From NCBI RefSeq assembly GCF_007993755.1, contig NZ_CP042467.1, forward strand, positions 1,079,501 to 1,143,500: a stretch of 64,000 nt of DNA. Reading direction: 5' to 3'. This DNA is from Microvenator marinus (lineage in GTDB: Bacteria > Myxococcota_A > Bradymonadia > Bradymonadales > Bradymonadaceae). The position numbers and the translations under genes are program-made. Numbering within the stretch: position 1 is the first letter of the stretch; every line of letters begins with the position of its first letter. The notes beneath the pieces are model-generated. The model saw only the letters and a program-made list of their open reading frames with translations, searched no databases and was not told the DNA's origin. Shown here one piece after another: positions 8,168-16,833 of the stretch.

Positions 8168-10192
8168 ATGACTACCTTTACGGAAAACAAGGGCTTCGGG
8201 GACTACTTCCTCAGCTCCGAAATGCTTCAAGCCCTAGAAAAAGTGGGTTACCAAACCCCAACCCCGGTACAACACGCAGCGATTCCGCTGGTGATGGCAG
8301 GGATCGATTTGATTGTTCAGTCCCAAACGGGAACGGGCAAGACTGCCGCATTCGGCGTTCCCTCAATTGAGCTGCTCGACCCTCGGCCGGGCATCATTGA
8401 AATGTTGGTGCTTGCCCCCACACGTGAGTTGGCGCGCCAGGTCGCAGCGGAAATTGAAAGGCTTGGTGAGTTTAAAGGTATCAACGTCGCGACGATTTAC
8501 GGCGGCACATCCTACGAGAAGCAATACGAGGAGATCGAGAAGGCCAGCATTATCTGCGCTACTCCGGGACGCCTTGTAGATATCCTGAAGCGTGGAAAGA
8601 TCTCTTTCGACAACCTCAGGGTTCTTTGCCTCGACGAAGCCGATGAGATGCTCTCGATGGGATTTGCCGAGGACCTCAACACGATCATCGGCTATTTGCC
8701 AGAAGAGCGACAAAGCTTGCTCTTCAGCGCCACGATCACGCCTGAGGTAAAGGCGCTCGCAAACAACATGCTCTATTATCCGGAGTTCATTACGTTCTCC
8801 AGCAATTCCGTTGCAGCGGAAGATGTTGAGCATAGCTTCTTCATGATCAATGGTGTGTCTCGTACTCGCGACCTACTCGCCGTTCTCCAACACGAAGAGC
8901 CCGACAACGCGATCATCTTTGCAAACACCAAAGACGACACGTTTATGGTGACCCGATTCCTCAAACGACATGGTTACCGAGCCGACGTTTTGAACGGCGA
9001 CCTTGCGCAGAAAGACCGTGAAAGCACGCTTAAGGCACTCAAGGAAGGTCAGATCGATTTCCTCGTCGCCACGGACGTTGCTGCTCGAGGCATCGATATC
9101 TCGGATTTGACTCACGTCATCAACTATACCCTTCCCGAGAGTGCCGAGGTCTACATCCATAGGACCGGAAGAACTGGCCGTGCGGGCAAGAAGGGTAAGG
9201 CGATGAGCCTGGTATCCCCTAAAGAAATGGGCGTACTTTTCAACATTCGAAAGCTCTACAAATTCCCGATTCATGAGCGTACGTTGCCAAGCTCCGAGGA
9301 CATTCGACAGGCCAGGCAAGAACGACGGGTTGAATCTGTGATGAGCTCCGTCATGACCAACGGCGTTAACTACGGCCCGCAAATGGGCGTAGCGCAGGCG
9401 CTTGTTGGATCCGATGACGTAGAAAAAGTGCGTTTTGTGGCCAAACTACTGGCGTTCGCGACAAGCTACTCGGGCCCCCTCTCAAGTCCGGCCGCTGAAC
9501 TCCCAGTTGAGGATGTCCGCGCTGAGAGACCTGCGCGTGACGAGAAGCCAGCCATCAAAGAAGAGAGCAAACGGCCACTCGTGCCAGAGACCACGGAAAA
9601 GCGCGAAGTTCTTCGTGTACGTCCTTCAAAACTCGCGAAACAGGAGGAAGTAGAAGCCCCTGAGCCTCGCGCTGAAGAGTCACAAAAGCCACGACGCACT
9701 CGTCGCAATTCACGATCCCAGTCGAACGAAGTTACCGCCGCGCCGAGTGCGCCGGTCGCTGAAGAGTCTAAGCCGCGTCGTCAGCGTCAGCGCCCAGACT
9801 CACAGGACGACAAGGGCATCTTGAAGGAGGCCCGACAAGAGCGCACCGAGAAGAAAGACGACGATCGTCGGCGCTCCAAGCGGAAGCGCCGCGGTGGACG
9901 CGACCGAGAGCGCACAGAAACCACGCCACTTCCACCTCTGCCAGAGATCCCTAGAGAGTTTGCGAAGGTTTGGATCAATCGCGGAAAAACCCATTCGGTG
10001 GACCGTGACGCGATCGTAGAGATGGTCTGTTATATGGCAGGAATTGAACCGGAAGATCTCGGTAGTGTTCAGGTCGAGCAAACCTTCTCATATGCAGAGG
10101 TGCGCGAAGATTATTTGTACGATATTATCCAAGCCATGAATCAACAAGAATACCAAGGCGCCACCATCGCAGCGGAACCTGCGCGGCGCTAG
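8168..10192 (+). CDS. deaD: DEAD-box ATP-dependent RNA helicase (CsdA/DeaD type)
   Basis: The 674-residue protein carries the helicase core with the Q-motif, Walker A SQTGTGKT (residues 52-59), DEAD (156-159), SAT (187-189) and HRTGRTGR (331-338). A long basic and acidic linker with many R, E, S and K residues (about 465-595) leads to a C-terminal DbpA-like RNA-recognition fold (about 600-665). It should unwind structured RNA in ribosome assembly, decay or cold adaptation. The frame continues upstream to 8057, but family similarity begins at MTTFTENKGFGDYF. The linker is much longer than in E. coli CsdA. Confidence 0.92.
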   Translation: MTTFTENKGFGDYFLSSEMLQALEKVGYQTPTPVQHAAIPLVMAGIDLIVQSQTGTGKTAAFGVPSIELLDPRPGIIEMLVLAPTRELARQVAAEIERLGEFKGINVATIYGGTSYEKQYEEIEKASIICATPGRLVDILKRGKISFDNLRVLCLDEADEMLSMGFAEDLNTIIGYLPEERQSLLFSATITPEVKALANNMLYYPEFITFSSNSVAAEDVEHSFFMINGVSRTRDLLAVLQHEEPDNAIIFANTKDDTFMVTRFLKRHGYRADVLNGDLAQKDRESTLKALKEGQIDFLVATDVAARGIDISDLTHVINYTLPESAEVYIHRTGRTGRAGKKGKAMSLVSPKEMGVLFNIRKLYKFPIHERTLPSSEDIRQARQERRVESVMSSVMTNGVNYGPQMGVAQALVGSDDVEKVRFVAKLLAFATSYSGPLSSPAAELPVEDVRAERPARDEKPAIKEESKRPLVPETTEKREVLRVRPSKLAKQEEVEAPEPRAEESQKPRRTRRNSRSQSNEVTAAPSAPVAEESKPRRQRQRPDSQDDKGILKEARQERTEKKDDDRRRSKRKRRGGRDRERTETTPLPPLPEIPREFAKVWINRGKTHSVDRDAIVEMVCYMAGIEPEDLGSVQVEQTFSYAEVREDYLYDIIQAMNQQEYQGATIAAEPARR

Positions 10193-10214
10193 ACTCTTGG
10201 CAAATGGAGAACTT

Positions 10215-10748
10215 ATGTCGTTTTGGAAACTGTCGCTCGCTGGCTTGCTTCTTTCCTCAACCATTGCGTGTGATGACGGTGGACAGGTGCAGGTTGAAGA
10301 GGACCAGGTGGACCCAAATCTTCCGCCTGCAAGAGTAGACCTCCCTACCCCGCCCCCAGCGAGCGGTTTCGAAGTTCCTGAAAAGAATGGAGACGGCACC
10401 CTCAGAGTCGAGGGACTGATTCATCATCAGGCAAAGCACCTCGAACAAAAGGTCGAAGTCAAAGGCACCATCGTCCAGATCTCTGAGCCTTGCGACCCAA
10501 AGAAGGCGAAGAAGAAAGACGAAAAGTGTCCTGAGCCAAGCCTTTTCATCAAGGACGGTCCAGATTCACAGGCCATGTTGAGAATGGTCGGATTCAAGGA
10601 CGAGTTCATCAAGAAGAACAAGATCGAAGTCGGGCAAGAACACGTCTTCAAGGGTTCCTACCAAAAGGTCGCTTATGGCTTCGTAGCCACCGAAGATGGC
10701 CTAGTTTTGATTGATTACGTGGGCGACAAAGCGGTCGTGGAAGACTGA
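10215..10748 (+). CDS. Predicted lipoprotein with an OB-fold-like domain
   Basis: The 177-residue product has a type II signal peptide (hydrophobic LAGLLLSSTIA then Cys19), followed by an acidic and Pro-rich linker. A C-terminal domain (about residues 60-175: VEVKGTIVQISEPC...SLFIKDGP...) resembles the tRNA_anti-like OB fold found in small periplasmic proteins. A GGAG site lies close to the ATG at 10215. It follows the helicase gene by 22 bases and could be read through from it. Function is unknown. The gene converges on the next minus-strand gene with only 16 bases between stops, where GAAGACT-gagaa-AGTCTTC (10740-10758) can form a hairpin. Confidence 0.7.
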   Translation: MSFWKLSLAGLLLSSTIACDDGGQVQVEEDQVDPNLPPARVDLPTPPPASGFEVPEKNGDGTLRVEGLIHHQAKHLEQKVEVKGTIVQISEPCDPKKAKKKDEKCPEPSLFIKDGPDSQAMLRMVGFKDEFIKKNKIEVGQEHVFKGSYQKVAYGFVATEDGLVLIDYVGDKAVVED

Positions 10749-10764
10749 GAAAGTCTTCACACCT

Positions 10765-12336
10765 TCAACGCTTTTCTGCGAGTACCAGCGTGTGGGAGCT
10801 CGAAGGGCCGAGGTAATTCCCTCGGTGGAAAACCTCGCCACTCACCTCGACCACATCAAAGCCAGCGATCTGAAGAATCTGATTCAATTCATGCAAACCG
10901 TAGAGACGGATGTAGCTGTTGAATTCTTGAGGGGGCGACCCATCTTCGTAGATGAAGGAGCGTTTGGTGTGCATGATGCTGGTCATGTAGTCGAACTCGA
11001 CTTCTTCCAAGAAGACGCACTCCACACCTTCCCACCAGGTTCGTGATGGCATTTCAGCAACCACGTAGTCGCGATTGACCACATCCATGAGGAAACGACC
11101 ACCGGACTTCAATGCGCGATGCACACCCTGAAGCACGCGGAAGTTCGTCTTATCGTCAAAATACCCGAATGATGTTTGCCACAAAAAGCAGCCATCGAAA
11201 ATCTCATTGAAGTTCAGGTCACGCATATCTCCGTGAATGAACTTGATTGACAACGAGCGTTTCTGAGCGTCATTGAGCGCCCGCTGGAGCATCGCCATCG
11301 AAAGATCCAAACCCGCTACCTCGTAGCCTCGTCTGGCAAGCTCGAGGGAGTGCCGGCCAAACCCACAGGCAAGATCGAAAATTCGTGCGCCCTTTTTGAG
11401 TCCGAGCGAGTCGAGGATAAACTCGACTTCTTTCTCGGTTTGTTTGGGCAAATCTTTCGGAAGAGTACGCATGTACTCGTCGGAGAATACGTCCACAAAC
11501 CAGTTGGCGCGCTTTTGTTCAGCCGCACTCACCCTCTTGGGCTTCTTCTCTTCGAGCAACTCCTGAACGATTCCGCCGATATCATCATCGTCGGCCTTCG
11601 GAGCAGGTGCTGGCGATGCGGCCGGCTTGGCAGCAGCTTGAGGAGCCTGAGGGATCGGCTTGGTGTTATGCCGAGGGCGCTCCACAGGAGCTTCCGGTTT
11701 TGGCGGAGGTTTTGGCAACGGAGTTGCGTCTTCCAGAACCTCGCTATCGAGCTCGATCGCGTCCTGAATCTCATCAGCTTCAAAAGGAGCCCCAGGCATA
11801 CCAGGCTCGCTCACTGGAGCCTCAACCTCAATCACCTCTTGTGATTCGGCTTGAGCCTTAGCGATGTCCTCATCTGTGACAGTCGCAACCCGAACGGTAG
11901 ACACATCGCCGCGTTCTGTACTTTCGTTCGCAGAAGTACGAGTAGACGTCGGCGCGGGGCCATCTTGCCACTTTTTCGTCAAAACCCTTGGTGGCGCGAC
12001 CAATACATCAGGTGCGAGGTGTTGGTCTTCCAGGTATGAATCAATCGAGAACTTTCGGAGTGCGTCCAGCAGGTCGATTTGAGAGCGATCTACGGCTTCC
12101 ATTCGGACCGTTCGAACCAACTCTTCGCGGTCAAACGGATCTTCGTCAGAATCTTCGGGCTCTTCAGAGGGTTTCGGTGCGGCGGGAAGCTGCCCGGTTG
12201 GAACCCTGAAAGCTGGGATAGCGAACGCGAGATCCTCCTCTTGATTCGGCTCAGCAACCTCATTGGTCAATTCAATGACGTCGCTATCCTCGTCCAGTGT
12301 GGGATTCATCGGTGAGTTATCAGCAGAGTTGGACAC
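10765..12336 (-). CDS. SAM-dependent methyltransferase with a 270-residue disordered N-terminal extension
   Basis: The C-terminal half of this 523-residue protein (about 275-523) is a class I methyltransferase: motif I FDLACGFGR (320-328), LDLS acidic loop, and GDMRDLNF. The N-terminal 270 residues are acidic, Pro- and Ala-rich and low in complexity, with no catalytic motif. Substrate is unknown; the closest general class is methyltransferase domain 25/11. It lies downstream of psd on the same strand but 128 bases away, with a GTGAGG...CCTCAC hairpin between. The extension is conspicuous and may mediate partner binding or localisation. Confidence 0.82.
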   Translation of the reverse strand: MSNSADNSPMNPTLDEDSDVIELTNEVAEPNQEEDLAFAIPAFRVPTGQLPAAPKPSEEPEDSDEDPFDREELVRTVRMEAVDRSQIDLLDALRKFSIDSYLEDQHLAPDVLVAPPRVLTKKWQDGPAPTSTRTSANESTERGDVSTVRVATVTDEDIAKAQAESQEVIEVEAPVSEPGMPGAPFEADEIQDAIELDSEVLEDATPLPKPPPKPEAPVERPRHNTKPIPQAPQAAAKPAASPAPAPKADDDDIGGIVQELLEEKKPKRVSAAEQKRANWFVDVFSDEYMRTLPKDLPKQTEKEVEFILDSLGLKKGARIFDLACGFGRHSLELARRGYEVAGLDLSMAMLQRALNDAQKRSLSIKFIHGDMRDLNFNEIFDGCFLWQTSFGYFDDKTNFRVLQGVHRALKSGGRFLMDVVNRDYVVAEMPSRTWWEGVECVFLEEVEFDYMTSIMHTKRSFIYEDGSPPQEFNSYIRLYGLHELNQILQIAGFDVVEVSGEVFHRGNYLGPSSSHTLVLAEKR

Positions 12337-12464
12337 CTAGGGGACTCCTTGACGGCTGTGAGGCCCTTTCGGGCACCTCACTCCAGGATGCTTATGCGAA
12401 TTGCATTCAACAGTGCGGAGTCTAACTCACGCCTTGCTATGTCACAAGTCTTTCACTTGAAGTG

Positions 12465-13313
12465 CTAAAGGGTCCGGCCCAAGAGTTCTCCCATTCTGAG
12501 AGTCATGCCTTCGGTAAGGTCCGAGCGGAATTCGAAATTTTGACTTCCGATAAGCAAGACGACCGTTGAGCCAAGGTTGAACATTCCAAGCTCGTCGCCA
12601 GCTTCAAGCTGGGTACCGCTTATCTCGATATCTTCTCGCCTTCTGAAGCGGCCATTGGTCTTCAAGCCGTGGAATGCGAGCGACATTTTGCCTACGCACG
12701 TGGCGCCGACCATGACAACCCCGACCACGCCTAGAGCGGGCTCCTCGACATAGGAGATCAGCCGCTCATTGACGGCAAAGAGTTCGCTCACGTTACGTAC
12801 AGCAAGCGGATTCACCGGGAAGAGTTGGCCCGGGATGTAACTTACTTTGGATACCACGCCCGAGGCCGGCGAGTGGACGCGATGGTAATCACGAGGCGAG
12901 AGGTAGACGGTTGCGAAATGGCCACCGACAAAGCGCTCGGCATCTCGCCCACTATCTACGAGGTCAACCAGACGGTAGTTCTTGCCCTTGGCTTGAACCA
13001 AAGTCTCCGCCTCGATTCGACCGAAGGTTGAGAGTCTGCCATCCGAAGGCGAGACGAGGTCCCCTGCCTTATTCGCTTCGATATCTCGAGCACCTTCACG
13101 AAGGCGACGGGTAAAAAACGCGTTGACCGAAGCGTATGCATCCGGCGCAGATTCCGACTCACCCAAATTAATGCCAGCAAGCTGAGCGAAGCTAGAATTG
13201 ATTGGACCGCGCAGCGGCTGAGGCAATTCGAGCTCGGATAATGCACCTACCGCCCTGCTGATCGAATTTTTTGGCAATAGCCTCAAGGCCGTCATTTTCG
13301 CTTGATCCAACAC
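12465..13313 (-). CDS. psd: Phosphatidylserine decarboxylase proenzyme
   Basis: The 282-residue protein carries the hallmarks of Psd: FFTRRLREGAR, SPSDGR with the catalytic Asp, YHRVHSP with active-site histidines, and the C-terminal LGST self-cleavage motif that yields the pyruvoyl-bearing alpha chain. It converts phosphatidylserine to phosphatidylethanolamine at the inner membrane. The start is GTG at 13311-13313, with TTG and ATG alternatives within seven codons. A 62-residue membrane protein lies 13 bases upstream and is probably co-transcribed. Confidence 0.95.
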   Translation of the reverse strand: MLDQAKMTALRLLPKNSISRAVGALSELELPQPLRGPINSSFAQLAGINLGESESAPDAYASVNAFFTRRLREGARDIEANKAGDLVSPSDGRLSTFGRIEAETLVQAKGKNYRLVDLVDSGRDAERFVGGHFATVYLSPRDYHRVHSPASGVVSKVSYIPGQLFPVNPLAVRNVSELFAVNERLISYVEEPALGVVGVVMVGATCVGKMSLAFHGLKTNGRFRRREDIEISGTQLEAGDELGMFNLGSTVVLLIGSQNFEFRSDLTEGMTLRMGELLGRTL

Positions 13314-13326
13314 CGCTCAACTCCAC

Positions 13327-13515
13327 TCAAAAACGTAGGCCCCATTTGGCCCGATACTGAAACCACTGGTAGGTCAAATAGGCCGTCACTGGACCACCGA
13401 TAATGATCAACCACCACGACAAGAGGAAGCAGAGCAATAGTGTTGCACTCGCGGCTCCTAAAGCTGCGTAGCCCTTATTTGCTGCCGTTTTCTTTGTTAA
13501 TTCTGTTCGTCTCAT
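13327..13515 (-). CDS. Small membrane protein of unknown function
   Basis: The 62-residue product has a basic N-terminus (MRRTELTKKT) and a strongly hydrophobic middle (about residues 17-50) long enough for two short transmembrane segments around an IIGGP turn, ending in a basic tail. A clear AGGAG lies 6 bases before the ATG. It is 13 bases upstream of psd, which suggests a link with phospholipid metabolism or the membrane, but no family is recognised. Confidence 0.65.
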   Translation of the reverse strand: MRRTELTKKTAANKGYAALGAASATLLLCFLLSWWLIIIGGPVTAYLTYQWFQYRAKWGLRF

Positions 13516-13594
13516 GGTCTTCTCCTAGGGTCCCCGAGGGGTTATTAGTGCATTCTGAGTTAAGAGCAAAGCCGTTTCGAATAAAATTCCTCAG

Positions 13595-15010
13595 ATGGCC
13601 CGCAGAGGTTGCGACTACGCGTGGTCAGACCTATACTTCGCGAGCCCTTTACATAAGATATCACATATGAATCGATATTTCGGAATGCATACGCTCGAAG
13701 GAGAGTGGCACGCGCTGCTCCCCAGATATATTCTCCTGGCAGATCGTCTCGAAGGCAAGCGGGTCTTAGATATCGGCTGTGGCACGGGAATCGGTTCGTC
13801 GATGCTCCTCGAACTTGGTGCCGAGATGGTTGATGCGATCGACCATCGGCCGGCAGTCTTAGAGATTGGGCGCATGAAGCACGCCAAACCGGGACTCGAT
13901 TTCCACGTCATGTTTTGGGAAGAGCTAGATTTCCCGGACCACACGTTCGACGTGGTCGTCTCCCTCGACCCGACCTGCCCTGTAACCGACCCGAGCCTCA
14001 TCGCCGAAGTCAAGCGGGTGCTAAAGGCCGGCGGCGAGTACATCTGTGCGGTGGAACGAAAGAACGTCAATGGGCTTGAGGCGGTTCTACCTCGCTATGG
14101 TTACACAGAGGGCGGAGAAAACGTCAGTGTCCACGGCGGTCGAGAGCGAGTTCCGCAAATTGGAGAGTTGCAGACTCAGTTCGGCTTTGTTCAATCTGTG
14201 GTTCAGCGCCCCATCTACGCGTTTGCGTTTGACCAAGATCTGCCGGACGCCAGGGCATCGGAAGTGGTCCGAAAGACCGACGACGGTGAAAGCGGGGTGT
14301 GGACAGACAACGGTGGAGAAAATGGTCGGTGGATTGCCACTGACAATCGACTCGCCATTCACGACGAAGAAGCGGCCGGTGTGGCAATCTATTTTTGCTC
14401 CGACGTCGAGTCTGGTCCGGCACCTCTGCGAGAGGTTCACCTTCCGTACTTCTCGATTGTCGAGCGACTCAAGCAGGTTGTTCAAGATCTACAGACATCT
14501 GAATTCCGTGGCGCCGGCGACGAAGACAGCATCTTTGATGAGCTGATCGACGAGCCTCCAAGAGAACGCGAAGCTACCAACGAATTCAAGGCCGTCAATC
14601 GATGGGACGACCAACCGACGACCATACGGGCGAGGCCTGACCTTAGTGCCGTTGCTGAAGACCCAATGACACAGCTACAGCGCCAGGTTTCTGAACTCAC
14701 CCAACTCTATCAACACGTTCAGACTGAGTTTACTGAGGTGGTTCAAAACGCGCAGACGGCTTTGAGCGAACGTGACCAGTACATCGAACACCTCGTAAAC
14801 AGAATTCACCAATGGGAATCAACCGCATTGGATGATGTGGTTCAAACCGGTGAACACCAAAGGGTTACCCCCGCCGAAGCGGTCGACGAGACAGACGAGG
14901 AAGTCCAAGAGGACGAGGAAGACGGCCGAGTCCCTGGAGGCGAGGTAGACGCTGATGTCCAGGAAGATGCAGAAGGGACCGATGAAGTGCCCAAAAGTGA
15001 GGAAGAATGA
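13595..15010 (+). CDS. Class I SAM-dependent methyltransferase with C-terminal coiled coil and acidic tail
   Basis: The 471-residue protein has a methyltransferase domain at about residues 30-170 (motif I LDIGCGTGIGSS at 58-69, then VVVSLDPTCPV). A middle domain (200-310) of unknown type follows, then a coiled coil (about 345-410, QLQRQVSELTQLYQHVQTEF) and a very acidic tail. Neither the ATG at 13595 nor an internal one at 13667 has a good ribosome-binding site; the longer form is given. The stop overlaps the start of the porin gene (ATGA), so the two are coupled. The substrate is not apparent. Confidence 0.78.
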   Translation: MARRGCDYAWSDLYFASPLHKISHMNRYFGMHTLEGEWHALLPRYILLADRLEGKRVLDIGCGTGIGSSMLLELGAEMVDAIDHRPAVLEIGRMKHAKPGLDFHVMFWEELDFPDHTFDVVVSLDPTCPVTDPSLIAEVKRVLKAGGEYICAVERKNVNGLEAVLPRYGYTEGGENVSVHGGRERVPQIGELQTQFGFVQSVVQRPIYAFAFDQDLPDARASEVVRKTDDGESGVWTDNGGENGRWIATDNRLAIHDEEAAGVAIYFCSDVESGPAPLREVHLPYFSIVERLKQVVQDLQTSEFRGAGDEDSIFDELIDEPPREREATNEFKAVNRWDDQPTTIRARPDLSAVAEDPMTQLQRQVSELTQLYQHVQTEFTEVVQNAQTALSERDQYIEHLVNRIHQWESTALDDVVQTGEHQRVTPAEAVDETDEEVQEDEEDGRVPGGEVDADVQEDAEGTDEVPKSEEE

Positions 15011-16458
15011 AACCCACTCAATTTTGGTTGTCGCTCGCCTGCCTAATTCTTCCCAATATCGCATTGGGGGCGGGTTTCGAGATCCCCGAAAACACCACCC
15101 GAAGTGTGGCACGTGGAGGCACAGGAGCAGTCACTAAGGCCGATCCGAGCGCCCTCTATTTTAACCCGGCCCTCTTGCCACGAGCCAACGGGACCCAGAT
15201 TCTCTTAGACCTCAACCTTCTGACGCACGATGTGACATTTTCCAGAAATGACCTCGTTCTCGAAAACACGACGCGGGAATTCGAGCCTACTTCAAACACG
15301 TCGGGGCTCTTTGCGGCTCCGTTCCTGGCGATCAGCCACGATTTTGGCGTCGATGACCTCGGTGTAGCGGTCGGTGTTTTTGGACCGAGCGCCTATGGAA
15401 AGCAGTGCTTTGGCGAATGGGATGGGAGCGAATGCCAGTTTGAGTACTCGAACAGCGCCAAGCATATGATGCTCTCATCCGACATCATTGAGGTCTATTT
15501 TACGGCGGGCGCAGGCTACAGATTCGACCTCGGAAACGCTGGCGCCCTCTCGGTTGGGGTGGCTGCCGCACTGGCCTGGCAACGCACAAACTTCAGCGTG
15601 GTCGTGGACGAAGTTCAAGTTGCACCGCCTTTCAATGAGGATCCGACTAACCAATCGCTCTTAGAGGCTCGCAATCTGCAGGACTTTCAACCCACTGGAT
15701 TCTTCGGCCTCACCTGGGAGCACTCAGGATTTCGCGTCGGGGCCTCGTATCGCCCGCCAATCTCTTGGGAGACCACGGGTGAGTTCGAACTCGACTTCCC
15801 TGAGGCTTTTGATGGTCTTGCGGAAATCGAGGGCAACACTCTTAACTTCGATACCGAGCAGGCAGGGTCGCTGAGGGCTGGCGTTGTATACGAACACGGC
15901 GTCCATCCTGGCGTTGAGGGTGCCCCTCAGTTCGATATCGAATTCAATTTTGTGTGGGAGGACTGGTCTCGACTCGAATACTTCAATATCGAACCGGACG
16001 TCCGGTTGCTAATCGCGGGCGTTGAACAGCCATTGAACGCGGTTGTTCAGCCAAAACAATGGCAAGACACCTACAGCTTCAGGCTCGGCGGATCTTACGC
16101 CCCTCTTCCGTGGCTTACTACCTTCGCAGGGGGAGCTTGGGAGTCCGCTGCGCAACCGGAAGCATTCACCAATGTTGATTTCGCATCTTGGGAGCGAACC
16201 ACGCTGGGCATTGGTGCGGCACTCCATCTGGTTGAATGGCTGGACATCGAGCTCGCCTACTCCGCGATCATCAGTCCTGACCGCAACGTCACCGATGGAG
16301 AGGTCTACCAGCCCATTCCTACGAGCGGCTGTACCGGGCCGGACTATCAAGAGGACGCGTGCGCTACCAAAGGCACACCACCAGGAAATCCACAGAACGA
16401 AGGAGAGTGGTCAACGTTCTCCCAAATTTTCAGTATCGGCACGACGTTCAAATTCTAG
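15007..16458 (+). CDS. OmpP1/FadL/TodX-family outer membrane protein
   Basis: The 483-residue protein has a signal peptide (cleavage likely after LILPNIALG, residue 22). Mature residues follow the FadL pattern: GFEIPEN, then RSVARGGTGAVTKADPSALYFNPA, the start of the hatch domain. It ends with a beta-strand and terminal Phe (FSIGTTFKF), typical for BAM-inserted barrels. FadL-type porins let hydrophobic compounds such as long-chain fatty acids cross the outer membrane. The ATG overlaps the methyltransferase stop. Its TAG shares a CTAG with the stop of the convergent roadblock gene. Confidence 0.9.
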   Translation: MKPTQFWLSLACLILPNIALGAGFEIPENTTRSVARGGTGAVTKADPSALYFNPALLPRANGTQILLDLNLLTHDVTFSRNDLVLENTTREFEPTSNTSGLFAAPFLAISHDFGVDDLGVAVGVFGPSAYGKQCFGEWDGSECQFEYSNSAKHMMLSSDIIEVYFTAGAGYRFDLGNAGALSVGVAAALAWQRTNFSVVVDEVQVAPPFNEDPTNQSLLEARNLQDFQPTGFFGLTWEHSGFRVGASYRPPISWETTGEFELDFPEAFDGLAEIEGNTLNFDTEQAGSLRAGVVYEHGVHPGVEGAPQFDIEFNFVWEDWSRLEYFNIEPDVRLLIAGVEQPLNAVVQPKQWQDTYSFRLGGSYAPLPWLTTFAGGAWESAAQPEAFTNVDFASWERTTLGIGAALHLVEWLDIELAYSAIISPDRNVTDGEVYQPIPTSGCTGPDYQEDACATKGTPPGNPQNEGEWSTFSQIFSIGTTFKF

Positions 16459-16832
16459 TGAGGAAAGAAATCTTGAAGGGCAGTCTCGATATCCTTTCGA
16501 TGACGCCTCATGAGCGCTTGGGTGAATCCAAGAGTAGTCTTTCCGTCAGTCACAACATTCCAAAAGAAAATGTCGGAGACGGGCAACGAAACGAAATACA
16601 TTTCGTCCCCGGTGAGCACAACGCCCTCCACCTTGCCTTCGTGCCCTAGCTCGTTCAACGCTCGCCTAGTGACTCGCAACACATCACTCTGAAAGGCATC
16701 GATAGCCGCGGCATCCTCTTCCCTTCGAGACACGCTGGCGAGTTGCAAACCGTCTTCGAGCCCCACAATACTCATTGAAATACAGCCTGGAAGCTCTTTG
16801 CTGATCTTCCCGAGCACATCAAAAATCGTCAT
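16455..16832 (-). CDS. Roadblock/LC7-domain protein
   Basis: The 125-residue protein consists of a single roadblock/LC7 fold (MTIFDVLGKISKELPGCISMSIVGLEDGLQLASVS). Bacterial roadblock proteins of the MglB type act as regulators of small Ras-like GTPases or as scaffolds. No GTPase gene is next to it. It follows the regulator at 16834-18129 almost without a gap, so the two probably act together. It is not clearly MglB itself. Confidence 0.85.
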   Translation of the reverse strand: MTIFDVLGKISKELPGCISMSIVGLEDGLQLASVSRREEDAAAIDAFQSDVLRVTRRALNELGHEGKVEGVVLTGDEMYFVSLPVSDIFFWNVVTDGKTTLGFTQALMRRHRKDIETALQDFFPH

Positions 16833-16833
16833 G

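Noticed and set aside
10740-10758. Hairpin GAAGACT-gagaa-AGTCTTC as bidirectional terminator
   Set aside because: Stem is short and there is no T-run on either side.
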